Shown: positions 1 through 7,839 of the stretch, piece after piece
How the letters are laid out: each line of letters begins with the position of its first letter
How positions within the stretch are numbered: position 1 is the first letter of the stretch
Source of the DNA: Selenomonadaceae bacterium UBA2897
GTDB taxonomy: Bacteria > Bacillota > Negativicutes > Selenomonadales > Selenomonadaceae
Length of the DNA: 64,000 nt
Direction: 5' to 3'
NCBI GenBank assembly: GCA_002350105.1
Contig: DEDT01000059.1
Location: forward strand, 18,265 to 82,264
Position numbers and translations under genes: made by a program
Notes under the pieces: generated by a model
Databases searched by the model: none
What the model was told of the DNA's origin: nothing
The model's input: only the letters and a program-made list of their open reading frames with translations

Positions 1-1427
1 TCATCGATGCGGGCGATATCCTGCAGGGCACGCCGCTCGATACCTATATGGTGCAGCATCCGCAGGAGTGGCAGACGCATCCGATGTTCGATGCGTTCAA
101 GACCATCGGCTACGATGCCATCGTCACGGGCAACCACGAGTACAACTTCGGCCTCGACTACCTGAAGAAGGCCATCAAGGGCAGCACGGTGCTCGCCGCG
201 AACGTCATCGACGACAAGACGGGCAAGACCTGGTCGGCGGTGAAGCCGTACATCATCAAGACGGTGAAAATCGACGGCGAGAAGGTGCGCGTCGGCATCA
301 TCGGCGAAGTCACGCCGGCCATCCCGAACTTCGAGGCGAAGTCCCACTATGCGGGTGTGCACTTCGTCGACCAGATCCCCGTCATGCAGCAGTGCATCAA
401 GGAGCTCAAGGCGCAGGGCGTCGATCTCATCATCGGCGTCACGCACTCCGGCGTGGAGCGCCCGGGCCGCGATGCGGCGGAGAACCAGGTCGTGAACCTC
501 GCGCAGAACTGCCCGGAGCTCGACCTGCTCATCTGTGCGCATAACCATGTCGTCATCGACAACGCGAAGGGCATCAAAGGTCCGGATGGCACGACCTATC
601 CGGACTCCGTCATCAACGGCGTGCCCATCGTCGAGAGTGGCAAGGACGGCAAGTTCGTCGGCAAGAGCGTGCTCACGCTGAAGAAAGTCGATGGCAAGTG
701 GAAGGTCGAGAAGGCCACGACGCAGGCCATCTCCGTCAAGGGCGTCGCAGACGATCCGAAGATCGTCAAGGGTGTCCAGAAATGGCACGACAAGACCCTG
801 AACTACCTGCAGGGCATCATCGGCCAGTCCACGGGCGAGTTCAGCGGGCAGGAGTCGAACCATCAGGATTCCGCCATCGTGGACTTCGTGAACAACGTAC
901 AGCGCGAAGTCGCTGGCACGCAGCTCTCGGCTTGCGCATCGTTCAACCCGGCGCAGAGCATCGCCAAGGGCCCCGTCACGCGTCAGGAGATCGCGGGCCT
1001 CTACATCTATGAGAACTATCTCTATGGCATCCGCATCACGGGCGCCGAGCTGCGCAAGTACATGGAGTTCGCGGCCGACCACTACGGTGTGCAACCGGAC
1101 TACAACTACGATATGATCCAGGGCGTGGACTACACCATCGACACGACCAAGCCGTCCGGCCACAAGATCACGAAGCTCCAGTATCAGGGTAAAGATGTCA
1201 AGGATACGGACAGCTTCACCATGGCCATCAACGACTACCGCATGAACGGTGGCGGCGGCTACATGGCAGCCATGGGCTACACGGGTGACAAGCGCCCCGA
1301 GGTCGTATTCAACTCCATCAAGCAGATGGGCGACGACGGCCAGGTGCGCAGTATCCTCATGAAGTACATCCAGGACAAGGGCACGATCACCCCGACCTGC
1401 GACCACAACTGGAACGTCATCAAGTAA
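1..1427 (+). CDS. Exported 5'-nucleotidase / 2',3'-cyclic-nucleotide phosphodiesterase family protein (5'-truncated by window)
   Basis: The gene enters from the left edge; the first full codon is at base 3, so the signal peptide and first metal motif are missing. Visible residues carry the calcineurin-like metallophosphatase signatures GDILQGTP, GNHEYNFG and a CAHNH variant of the usual GHxH motif. A C-terminal 5'-nucleotidase domain follows, with the substrate-loop motif NDYRMNGGGGY. That motif is typical of the CpdB/YfkN/UshA group, which hydrolyses nucleotides or 2',3'-cyclic nucleotides outside the cytoplasm. The exact substrate cannot be told from sequence. Downstream lie further exported phosphatases and a nuclease, consistent with nucleotide scavenging. 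A hairpin terminator follows the stop. Confidence 0.88.
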   Translation, partial: IDAGDILQGTPLDTYMVQHPQEWQTHPMFDAFKTIGYDAIVTGNHEYNFGLDYLKKAIKGSTVLAANVIDDKTGKTWSAVKPYIIKTVKIDGEKVRVGIIGEVTPAIPNFEAKSHYAGVHFVDQIPVMQQCIKELKAQGVDLIIGVTHSGVERPGRDAAENQVVNLAQNCPELDLLICAHNHVVIDNAKGIKGPDGTTYPDSVINGVPIVESGKDGKFVGKSVLTLKKVDGKWKVEKATTQAISVKGVADDPKIVKGVQKWHDKTLNYLQGIIGQSTGEFSGQESNHQDSAIVDFVNNVQREVAGTQLSACASFNPAQSIAKGPVTRQEIAGLYIYENYLYGIRITGAELRKYMEFAADHYGVQPDYNYDMIQGVDYTIDTTKPSGHKITKLQYQGKDVKDTDSFTMAINDYRMNGGGGYMAAMGYTGDKRPEVVFNSIKQMGDDGQVRSILMKYIQDKGTITPTCDHNWNVIK

Positions 1428-1465
1428 GGCCAAAAACAAGACAAAATAATAAAACTGTCACACAG

Positions 1466-1503
1466 GGGCATACTTCTGCTTTATAGGGAAGTATGTCCTT
1501 TTT
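1466..1503 (+). terminator. Intrinsic terminator of the nucleotidase gene
   Basis: A stem GGCATACTTC pairs with GAAGTATGTCC (one G-U) and is followed by a run of T at 1499-1503, 38 bases after the stop codon. Confidence 0.8.
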
Positions 1504-1882
1504 ATGTTTTATTTATTGGTCAAAAAGCGAAATTTCAGGTGGTAATCCTGCCTAAAATTCGTTGAATTGGTTAACTATATGAAAAATCTGTGAAAATAGT
1601 CAACAAAGGTGTACAATTAAGGGTCATGCGTCCTTTTCTTACTGGTACGAATTTTGTTATACTTTTCCTGTCATCAAGGAGAAGTAAATATTCAGAAAAC
1701 TCACAAGAAACAGTCGGACATATGTCCTGACGGACGGTAAAGGCGGACAGGAAACATGGACACTGGCCCGGGCGAATACGCAGTACCGGCTTGTCAGAAT
1801 GCGTGATGAATTGTTCCTGTGAACGGATGATAATTTATTTCCCGATTATGACGAACGTTATATTTTGGGAAGGGGAAAGATC
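1504..1882 (+). other. Long non-coding leader with secondary structure upstream of the acid phosphatase gene
   Basis: No convincing coding frame exists in these 379 bases. TATACT at 1658-1663 could be a -10 box with a poor -35. The presumed leader holds a perfect 12-bp palindrome GGACATATGTCC (1716-1727). It also has a possible cruciform: ACAGGAA (1747-1753) pairs with TTCCTGT (1814-1820), enclosing ACGCA (1778-1782) with TGCGT (1800-1804). I do not recognise a known riboswitch class. Confidence 0.4.
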
Positions 1883-2782
1883 ATGAAACTGAATTTCCTG
1901 AGCAAACGGAAGGCGCTCGTTGCAGCTGCCGCCCTGAGTGTATCGATCCTCGCGGCACCGGTGCAGACCACCTATGCGGCCGAGGCGTACACGCAGAAAG
2001 ACCTCAATAACGAGCTGACGATGGCCGTCGCATGGTTCCAGAACTCCGCGGAGTATCGCGAGCTGTGCTATCAGGCCTACAACGCGGCACTCGATCAAGT
2101 CAAGGCCGCCGTCGCTCACCACAAGAAGGGCGACAAGCCGCTGGCGATCGTGCTCGACTGCGATGAGACGGTCGTGGATAACAGCGCATTCGAGGCCGGC
2201 CTGATCGGCACGAACAATGCCTACAGCAACGCAACCTGGGACGAGTGGTGTGCAGCCGCACAGGCTACGGCCATGCCTGGCGCCACGGAGTACCTGCAGG
2301 CTGTAGACAAGCTGGGCGTCGACATCTTCTACGTCACGAACCGCAGCGCGAAGACGCAGCTCGAAGGCAGCGCGAAGAACATGAAGGCCATTGGCTTCCC
2401 GCAGGTGGATGCAAAGCACCTCATGTTCAAGACGGACACGAGCAACAAGCAGCCGCGCTATGATGCCATCATGAAAGACTACGACGTCGTGGTCTTCATG
2501 GGCGACAACGCCGGCGACCTGCCGATCGGCACGTACCACAAGATGCAGAACGAGCGCAACGCCATCGTCGACCAGCATCAGAGCGAATTCGGTCACAAGT
2601 TCATCGTCCTCCCGAACCCGACCTACGGCGACTGGGAGCCGGGTCTCTACCGCGACGGCAAGACCAGCGGTGACTACTGGAAGCTCACGCCGGAGCAGAA
2701 GAGCCAGGCGCGCAACAAGGCCCTGAAGAAATGGGTCCCAACCAAAAGCGCGCAGGACAAACAAGCCAAAGCCGCAAAATAA
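1883..2782 (+). CDS. Secreted HAD-superfamily acid phosphatase, 5'-nucleotidase e(P4)-like (paralogue 1)
   Basis: 299 residues starting at ATG 1883 behind the purine-rich GGGAAGGGGAAAG. An N-terminal signal peptide ends near TTYA/AEAY; there is no lipobox cysteine, unlike Haemophilus e(P4). The HAD nucleophile motif is DCDETVVDNS (about residues 90-99), followed by YVTNRS and later GDNAGDLP. These fit the class C / e(P4) acid phosphatase family, which removes phosphate from nucleoside monophosphates and NMN outside the membrane. A close paralogue lies at 5814-6800, with the porin and P1-type nuclease genes between them. Substrate is inferred from family only. Confidence 0.88.
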   Translation: MKLNFLSKRKALVAAAALSVSILAAPVQTTYAAEAYTQKDLNNELTMAVAWFQNSAEYRELCYQAYNAALDQVKAAVAHHKKGDKPLAIVLDCDETVVDNSAFEAGLIGTNNAYSNATWDEWCAAAQATAMPGATEYLQAVDKLGVDIFYVTNRSAKTQLEGSAKNMKAIGFPQVDAKHLMFKTDTSNKQPRYDAIMKDYDVVVFMGDNAGDLPIGTYHKMQNERNAIVDQHQSEFGHKFIVLPNPTYGDWEPGLYRDGKTSGDYWKLTPEQKSQARNKALKKWVPTKSAQDKQAKAAK

Positions 2783-2842
2783 GGTCATTATATAATAGGA
2801 AGGAAAAGTAAGACCTTCCACATTACCAAGGGATAGGAGAGC

Positions 2843-2896
2843 CACCCCTTGGCCCCCTCCGCAGAGGGGGCTGTCGCCGTAAGGCGACTGGGGGTG
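2843..2896. repeat. Palindromic intergenic repeat (double hairpin inside an outer stem)
   Basis: Two adjacent hairpins, GGCCCCCTC/GAGGGGGCT and GTCGCC/GGCGAC, sit inside an outer stem CACCCC/GGGGTG. The same plan recurs at 9925-10050 with different paired bases. From memory, double hairpins of this type (a C-rich hairpin next to a GTCGCC-like hairpin) are common intergenic repeats in gut Firmicutes; this was not searched. Confidence 0.65.
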
Positions 2897-2960
2897 TCCA
2901 TGTGAACTTGACTACCTACCCCAAAGATGTTAGTCAGAGAAAAGATAGGAGAGAAAATAC

Positions 2961-4046
2961 ATGAAAAAGTCAGCAAAACTTTCGCTGACCCTGGCCCTCA
3001 TGATGGGCATCACGGGCGGCGTGCAGCTCATGAACACGAACACGGCCAGCGCAGAGATTAGCGACAACTTCCGTCTGCGTTTGGAAGGTGTCATGAGCTA
3101 TTATCATGATCCGGATTATAACTACTATAATAATTCTTCCAAGAATGCTATGAACGGCTGGAACCATTACACGCGTCTGTATTTTACCTACAATGTTGAC
3201 CGCAATACGACGGCTTATGCGCGTGTGCATAGCGGTTATGATCAGTATGCTGATTATTATAACTACCAGAATAATCAGACGTATTTTGATCAGGCGTATT
3301 TCACCTTTAAAGATAAAGTCAGTAGCACGACGTATTTGCTGGGTAAGCGCGGCATGACGCTCGGCCAAAGCATGGTCTATAATGCTACGGGTAACCAGAC
3401 GGGCGTACAGATTGATCTTGGCAACTGGTACGATCCGAACAATATCAAATTTTTCTGGGGCGATCGCAAAGGTGGTCAGCGTGTACTAGGCGCGCAGGCT
3501 GCATTTAGCCCGTTAAAGAATATCCAATTCACGGCTACGCAGTTGTACCACGAAGATAATACCCGTAAAGGTGGCAAAGATAATGTTACGGACTTCGGCG
3601 TAAAAGCTAAAGCTAAAGCCTTTACTCTCGTTGGCGAATATGCGTATAACCATACAAGCAACCCGGCCTATCATTCGGCATATTCCACGGCAGCCCAGAA
3701 AGCAACCTTAAGCAAGGATAGTTCCCAGCGTAAGGCTTGGTTCGTTGAGTTGTATACCGGCCCGACGAATGATTTTGGCTCTGGCTTGCCGTTGCAAAAG
3801 GTAGGCACGCATGCGTTCTCAATCAGATATCAGGATGTTGCTCCTGCTGGTACGGTCGTGCATAACAACACGTTCTATGATAACCGTAAGGGCGTACGCT
3901 TGAATTATGGCTATGTATTCAAGAAGGGGATGTCGGCTGATATCTGCTATGGTCGCATGAAGGATAAAGGTATGGGTAAATTTACGGAAGGTAAGGGCCA
4001 TATGAGCAATATCGTTGTGGCGTCTATCTCCTATAAATTCAAATAA
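2961..4046 (+). CDS. Outer-membrane beta-barrel (porin-like) protein
   Basis: 361 residues with a clean signal peptide (cleavage near TASA/EISD) behind the RBS AGGAGAG. The mature chain is rich in Tyr, Asn and Asp with alternating hydrophobic and polar strands, and ends in SISYKFK, a typical outer-membrane strand terminus. No SLH domain is present, so it is not the major Negativicutes OmpM type. It resembles putative porins that carry small solutes across the outer membrane. Codons are visibly richer in A/T than in neighbouring genes (for example stretches of tat, aat and gat). Lying between nucleotidase and nuclease genes, it may import their products, which is an inference. Confidence 0.75.
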   Translation: MKKSAKLSLTLALMMGITGGVQLMNTNTASAEISDNFRLRLEGVMSYYHDPDYNYYNNSSKNAMNGWNHYTRLYFTYNVDRNTTAYARVHSGYDQYADYYNYQNNQTYFDQAYFTFKDKVSSTTYLLGKRGMTLGQSMVYNATGNQTGVQIDLGNWYDPNNIKFFWGDRKGGQRVLGAQAAFSPLKNIQFTATQLYHEDNTRKGGKDNVTDFGVKAKAKAFTLVGEYAYNHTSNPAYHSAYSTAAQKATLSKDSSQRKAWFVELYTGPTNDFGSGLPLQKVGTHAFSIRYQDVAPAGTVVHNNTFYDNRKGVRLNYGYVFKKGMSADICYGRMKDKGMGKFTEGKGHMSNIVVASISYKFK

Positions 4047-4144
4047 TTACCCCATAGAATAGGTTTTGTAATATACGGCTCGCATTCCGCGGGCCGTGTA
4101 TTTAAACGTAAAGTTTTCAGACTATTTCCCCACAGGAGGACAAC

Positions 4145-4939
4145 ATGAAAATCACGCGTAAATCCAAGTTGATGATTATCCCGGCCATGCTCGCGAGCTT
4201 TGGCGCGCTGACCTTTGCGCCGACCACGGCTCTCGCCTGGACGGATCAGACGCATATGGCCATCGAGCGCACGGCGGGCCTGCGCAGCTATCAGAACGCC
4301 TGCGCGCCGGACGTGTCGAAGACGGTCTCCGCCATCAACAAGCTGCGCAAGACCGACGGCCAGGGCCACTTCTTTGACGCATCGAAGCCGCCCACGCGCA
4401 AGGACGTGGAGGAGCAGCTCGAGCTCATCGGCCAGTCCCGCGATGATGCGCCGGACGGCTGGATCCTCGGCGGCATCGTCAACGCGACGCGCAAGAGCAA
4501 GGCCTGGACGGAGATGGGCCGTTTCGACGACTACAACTACGCCATCCTTGGCCACTACATCGGCGACCTTTCCCAGCCGCTGCACATGAGCGTCTACGAT
4601 GATTTCAACAAGAAACATCATCTGAATGTGGATCAGACGCTGAACCACAGCGAGGTGAAATGGGATGATGACGGCGCCCGCCTCATCGCGAAAGAGATGA
4701 CGGTCGACGACAGCATGCACTTCGACACCGAGGACCAGCTCATCGATGAGATGCTGAAGATCGCCAACGAGTCCTACGAGCTCGGCCAGAAACTCCGCGC
4801 CGAGAACCGCGAGCTCACGCACGACGAGGCCCTCGCCCGCGCTAACCGCAGCGCCACGTTCTTCCGCGCTGTCATGAAATACTGCGGCAAGAAAGTCGTC
4901 AATGACGAGACCACGACCTACACCAACGTAGGCAAATAA
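4145..4939 (+). CDS. Secreted zinc-dependent S1/P1-type nuclease (phospholipase C superfamily)
   Basis: 264 residues, ATG 4145 after RBS AGGAGG. The signal peptide is predicted to be cut at ALA/WTDQTH. This leaves an N-terminal tryptophan followed by a His, as in P1 nuclease and zinc phospholipase C, where Trp1 itself binds zinc. The second metal motif HYIGDLSQPLHMS and further His residues (NKKHHLNVD) complete the trinuclear zinc site. Members cleave single-stranded DNA/RNA to 5'-mononucleotides. Flanking exported phosphatases could then release nucleosides. A phospholipase role cannot be excluded from sequence alone. Confidence 0.85.
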   Translation: MKITRKSKLMIIPAMLASFGALTFAPTTALAWTDQTHMAIERTAGLRSYQNACAPDVSKTVSAINKLRKTDGQGHFFDASKPPTRKDVEEQLELIGQSRDDAPDGWILGGIVNATRKSKAWTEMGRFDDYNYAILGHYIGDLSQPLHMSVYDDFNKKHHLNVDQTLNHSEVKWDDDGARLIAKEMTVDDSMHFDTEDQLIDEMLKIANESYELGQKLRAENRELTHDEALARANRSATFFRAVMKYCGKKVVNDETTTYTNVGK

Positions 4940-4994
4940 GCCCATAGCGCAAGGAAAATATCCCTAACCCCTGGAATAAAATAGAACCAAAAAC

Positions 4995-5034
4995 ACGCAG
5001 CACCTCGGTGAACTACCGACTTGCTGCGTTTTTT
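4995..5034 (+). terminator. Intrinsic terminator after the P1-type nuclease gene
   Basis: Perfect stem ACGCAGCA / TGCTGCGT (4995-5002 and 5022-5029) followed by six T. Confidence 0.9.
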
Positions 5035-5068
5035 AACATATATGATAGAAAATGATATAAGAAAACAG

Positions 5069-5097
5069 TTGCATTCTGTCTCTGGACATGCTAGAAT
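5069..5097 (+). promoter_or_regulatory. Sigma-70-type promoter of the structured RNA
   Basis: TTGCAT (5069-5074), a 17-bp spacer, and TAGAAT (5092-5097). Transcription should start near 5103. Confidence 0.75.
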
Positions 5098-5102
5098 AAT
5101 AG

Positions 5103-5278
5103 TGCAAGGAGCGGTAGCCAATCCGTTCCTAACCGTTTGAGTTGGGGTTCATCGCCGTGGATGTAGCCAGCGAGGTTTTGCGAGGTTCGTGTTGAGCCAT
5201 ATCACGGCTAGGCGGAGGTTGTTCTGCCAAAGAGAAAAGCACATGATAAGAGGCAGCGTCCGTGTGGCGTTGCCTTTT
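5103..5278 (+). ncRNA. Candidate structured non-coding RNA (about 175 nt) with its own promoter and terminator
   Basis: No open frame covers this stretch. Stems visible in order: AGGAGCGG/CCGTTCCT (5107-5114, 5123-5130), AACC/GGTT, TAGCC/GGCTA (5164-5168, 5206-5210) around CGTG/CACG, and GGCGG/CTGCC (5211-5215, 5224-5228). A terminator follows: AGGCAGCG/CGTTGCCT (5251-5258, 5268-5275) and TTTT. GTGC at the start can pair with GCAC at 5239-5242. It does not match 6S, tmRNA, SRP or RNase P motifs that I can recall. The toxin-like frame starts 23 bases after the terminator, so it could be a leader, an attenuator or an RNA antitoxin. Confidence 0.6.
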
Positions 5279-5300
5279 GTCATGTATGGGGGATAGTTGG

Positions 5301-5591
5301 ATGGATGCATTGTATGAGGCTGCGGTTTTATATAAGCCCTTGTTGCACAGGGATTACCATATTGTGGCAGCCTATAGACAGGAGCAGATACGCATTAAGT
5401 TCATATTCTTGCCTGAGCATTTTTATCATCTAGTCGGTTTCCACAAATTGCTTGATTTGAAGGCCTTAGTGCAACCACGCATGTTATTGCATAAGGTTCT
5501 CAGTAGAGAAATTACAGCCTCGGTTATAACAAGAAATATTATATCGTCGATTTCTCAGTTAGTGATTATCGACAGGAGGAGTGAAGCGTGA
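5301..5591 (+). CDS. Toxin-like protein, probably C-terminally truncated (PBECR4-like nuclease domain)
   Basis: 96 residues from ATG 5301 (RBS GGGGGAT). The segment FYHLVGFHKLLDL resembles the conserved core of PBECR4, one of the phage-encoded Barnase/EndoU/ColicinE5-D/RelE-like nuclease families. I recall this from family knowledge and it has not been searched. The frame is shorter than expected for the family and stops right after the last predicted helix. Its stop overlaps the next start (GTGA), as in toxin-antitoxin operons. The partner gene is clearly broken, so this locus is probably a decaying module. Confidence 0.5.
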   Translation: MDALYEAAVLYKPLLHRDYHIVAAYRQEQIRIKFIFLPEHFYHLVGFHKLLDLKALVQPRMLLHKVLSREITASVITRNIISSISQLVIIDRRSEA

Positions 5592-5704
5592 CTGTGTTGA
5601 CAGATTATGAGAAGTTTGTGCAGGAACAGTTGCAGAATCCGGAGCTAAAACGTGAGTATGATGCGTTAGAGTCAGAGTTCGCGCTCTGCGCAAGCAGAAA
5701 TTAA
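5588..5704 (+). pseudogene. Remnant of an antitoxin gene (N-terminal part only)
   Basis: 38 codons from GTG 5588, overlapping the upstream stop by 4 bases. The peptide FVQEQLQNPELKREYDALES is like the N-terminus of HigA/XRE-type antitoxins, where an EYDALEPE-like stretch precedes the helix-turn-helix. Here the frame ends at once. A shifted frame over the same bases reads ALRKQKLTRE, reminiscent of the start of the HTH, which suggests a frameshift plus loss of the 3' part. Confidence 0.5.
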
Positions 5705-5714
5705 CTCGCGAAAG

Positions 5715-5732
5715 GGGACACGCGTCCCTTTT
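5715..5732 (+). terminator. Short intrinsic terminator after the antitoxin remnant
   Basis: GGGAC/GTCCC stem with a 4-base loop, then TTTT. Confidence 0.55.
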
Positions 5733-5813
5733 ATGGCTCGTGGGGAAACGGTATAATATGGGGTATACGATACGTAGTAATAAGGATTTAGTTACAGGTC
5801 AGGGGGATTTTTG

Positions 5814-6800
5814 ATGAAGATGGTTTGGCTGACGCGGAAGAAACAGATGCTCGTGGCGGCGGCTTTGTGTGTTTCTTTTGTCGGGGCGCCTATGGCGCAG
5901 GCTCCGGCGGAGGCGGCGTTCACGCAGCAGGATCTCAATGATGAGCTCATGATGGCCGTGGGCTGGATGCAGAACTCGGCGGAGTACCGTGAGCTCTGCT
6001 ATCAGGCGTACAATGTGGCGCTCTGGCAGGTGAAGCAGGCTGTGGCGCAGCACAAGCAGGGCGCGAAGCCGCTCGCGATCGTGCTCGATGCGGATGAGAC
6101 GGTGCTCGACAACAGCGCGTTTGAGGCGGGCCTCATCGACACGGATAGCGCGTACAGCACGAAGACGTGGAACGAGTGGTGCGCGGCGGGCGAGGCCCTC
6201 GCGATGCCGGGTGCGACGGACTTCCTGCAAGCAGTGGACAAGCTCGGCGTGCAGATTTTCTACGTGACGAACCGCAGCATGGACACGCAGTATGAGGGAT
6301 CGGCGCGCAACATGAAGCAGCTCGGCTTCCCGCAGATTGACAAGGAGCACATGGTGTTCAAGACGACGACGAGCGACAAGCAGCCGCGCTATGATGCCAT
6401 CGAGGCGAAGTACGACGTCGTCGTCTACCTCGGCGATAACGCGGGCGACCTGCCGCTCGGCACGTACCATAAAAAGCAGACGATGCGCAACGCGATCATC
6501 GATGCGAACAAGGATAAGTTCGGCATGAAATACATCGCGCTGCCGAATCCGTCCTACGGTGACTGGGAGCCTGCACAGTATAACGACGGCGACGGCAACT
6601 ACTGGGCACTTTCGCCGAAGCAGAAACGCGAAGCGCGTAAAAAAGCCCTGCGCACCTGGGTAGCCCCCACGGAGAAAAAGCGCATGAAAGCCGAGGCGAC
6701 GGAGCATTCCCTTGTTGACCAGGTCAAGGCAGAAGAGGCCGCTATCGAAAAAGCTCACGGCCTTCCCGCCGGCGCCATCGCCAACGATATCCATAATTGA
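5814..6800 (+). CDS. Secreted HAD-superfamily acid phosphatase, 5'-nucleotidase e(P4)-like (paralogue 2)
   Basis: 328 residues from ATG 5814, chosen over the TTG at 5811 because CAGGGGG at 5799-5805 gives normal spacing. TATAAT at 5752-5757 may be its -10 box. The signal peptide ends near AEA/AFTQ. The HAD motif is DADETVLDNS, then YVTNRS and GDNAGDLPLG. It is strongly similar to the 1883-2782 protein but carries an extra C-terminal tail of roughly 30 residues, rich in Glu, Ala and Lys. Same proposed role: dephosphorylation of nucleotides outside the cytoplasm. The two copies look like an old duplication split by insertion of other genes. Confidence 0.88.
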   Translation: MKMVWLTRKKQMLVAAALCVSFVGAPMAQAPAEAAFTQQDLNDELMMAVGWMQNSAEYRELCYQAYNVALWQVKQAVAQHKQGAKPLAIVLDADETVLDNSAFEAGLIDTDSAYSTKTWNEWCAAGEALAMPGATDFLQAVDKLGVQIFYVTNRSMDTQYEGSARNMKQLGFPQIDKEHMVFKTTTSDKQPRYDAIEAKYDVVVYLGDNAGDLPLGTYHKKQTMRNAIIDANKDKFGMKYIALPNPSYGDWEPAQYNDGDGNYWALSPKQKREARKKALRTWVAPTEKKRMKAEATEHSLVDQVKAEEAAIEKAHGLPAGAIANDIHN

Positions 6801-6818
6801 GTTTGGAACCATAACATA

Positions 6819-6857
6819 AACTGCCCTAGGCCGAAAAGGCCTGGGGCAGTTATCTTT
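6819..6857 (+). terminator. Intrinsic terminator of the second acid phosphatase gene
   Basis: Stem AACTGCCC-t-AGGCC / GGCCT-g-GGGCAGTT with a GAAAA loop, then ATCTTTT. Confidence 0.85.
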
Positions 6858-6880
6858 TAAGCTATTTACAGCTAGCACAC

Positions 6881-6914
6881 AAAAGCCCCTAGGTTACAGC
6901 TCCTAGGGGCTTTT
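6881..6914. terminator. Bidirectional terminator between convergent genes
   Basis: Perfect 13-bp stem AAAAGCCCCTAGG / CCTAGGGGCTTTT, with A and T runs on both sides, between a rightward and a leftward gene. Confidence 0.85.
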
Positions 6915-7017
6915 GCTTGTTTAATGTTCCTCGTTGCTTATAGTTTAACACAATCGTGTGTGTCGTGCAAGAGCAACATAGGATTGCAACGGATTATGTA
7001 TTTTCCGATACGGAGTT

Positions 7018-7533
7018 TTACTTATTGTAATGGATCGTCTTGGTCATGACGTTGCCCGTCTCGGCGCTGAGCTGGGCATCGACCTGCGTGCCGTTGTTGC
7101 GGTATGTGACGTTGTAGAACGAGCCGCGCTCGTCGCTCGCGAGTTCTACGCTCTCGATCTCAGCGGCCGGGGCCATGTGGGCGATCTGCGTGCGGATCTG
7201 CTGGTCGTTCAGCGTGGCGCTCTGGCCGGCGGCGTTCTTGTTGTACTGCACGGTCATGCTGTCGACGCGCTGCGTGTCCTTGTTCACCGTGACGTTGTAG
7301 TCGATGTCGGCGCCCATACCTTGGTTGTAGTGTACGAGGAAATGATCAGCCGTCTCATCGACGCCCGTGAACTGGCTGGCCTGCGGTACGTACGGCGTCG
7401 TCATATTGGCGGCGAGTACGCCGTTCATCACGGCCGGGCGGGAGAACGCTACGGACAGCGACCCGATGATGACCAGGGCCAGTACCATGCCAAAGATCAG
7501 TGGTTTACGCGTGGAATGTTTCATGTTGCTCAT
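7018..7533 (-). CDS. Membrane-anchored or exported PepSY-like protein of unknown function
   Basis: 171 residues; start ATG at 7531-7533 (a second ATG three codons in is possible). One N-terminal hydrophobic segment (about residues 12-30) is a signal anchor or signal peptide. The C-terminal 60 residues, from QIRTQIAHMAP to the end, have the alternating pattern of a PepSY domain (ESVELASDERGSFYNVTYR), a fold found in inhibitors of secreted peptidases. It stands alone with its own promoter and is divergent from the chemoreceptor gene. Confidence 0.6.
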   Translation of the reverse strand: MSNMKHSTRKPLIFGMVLALVIIGSLSVAFSRPAVMNGVLAANMTTPYVPQASQFTGVDETADHFLVHYNQGMGADIDYNVTVNKDTQRVDSMTVQYNKNAAGQSATLNDQQIRTQIAHMAPAAEIESVELASDERGSFYNVTYRNNGTQVDAQLSAETGNVMTKTIHYNK

Positions 7534-7603
7534 TATTGACTCTCTCTTTCCGGGGCGCCTCGCCCCAATGCTTTTCTTTGCTGTTCAACTCTTTACGGCT
7601 CTC

Positions 7604-7631
7604 AGTATATCATTTATTTTTATTTTGTAAA
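7604..7631 (-). promoter_or_regulatory. Promoter of the PepSY-like gene
   Basis: On the minus strand TTTACA, a 16-bp spacer, then TATACT. The remaining gap up to the chemoreceptor start at 7840 is A/T-rich; I see no further feature there. Confidence 0.6.
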
Positions 7632-7839
7632 TGCTTACATATAAAGACTATATATAAAAAATATCGCGAATTGTCGCACTACTTACAAAGCGCGTGGCGG
7701 CGGTCATCAAGATTTTTTTTGTATCTGGCAGGTATTGCGTGAGTGGATGTGGAAATATATGCTCAAAAAGCAAATAGGCGGTGAGATGGATTGTGGGGTT
7801 CATCGGTTTTTACTAAGGCCGCATTGCTTAAGGAGGGAA

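Noticed and set aside
5103..5278. Identification of the structured RNA as 6S, tmRNA, SRP or RNase P RNA.
   Set aside because: No diagnostic motif of these RNAs could be seen; length would fit 6S only, without other support.
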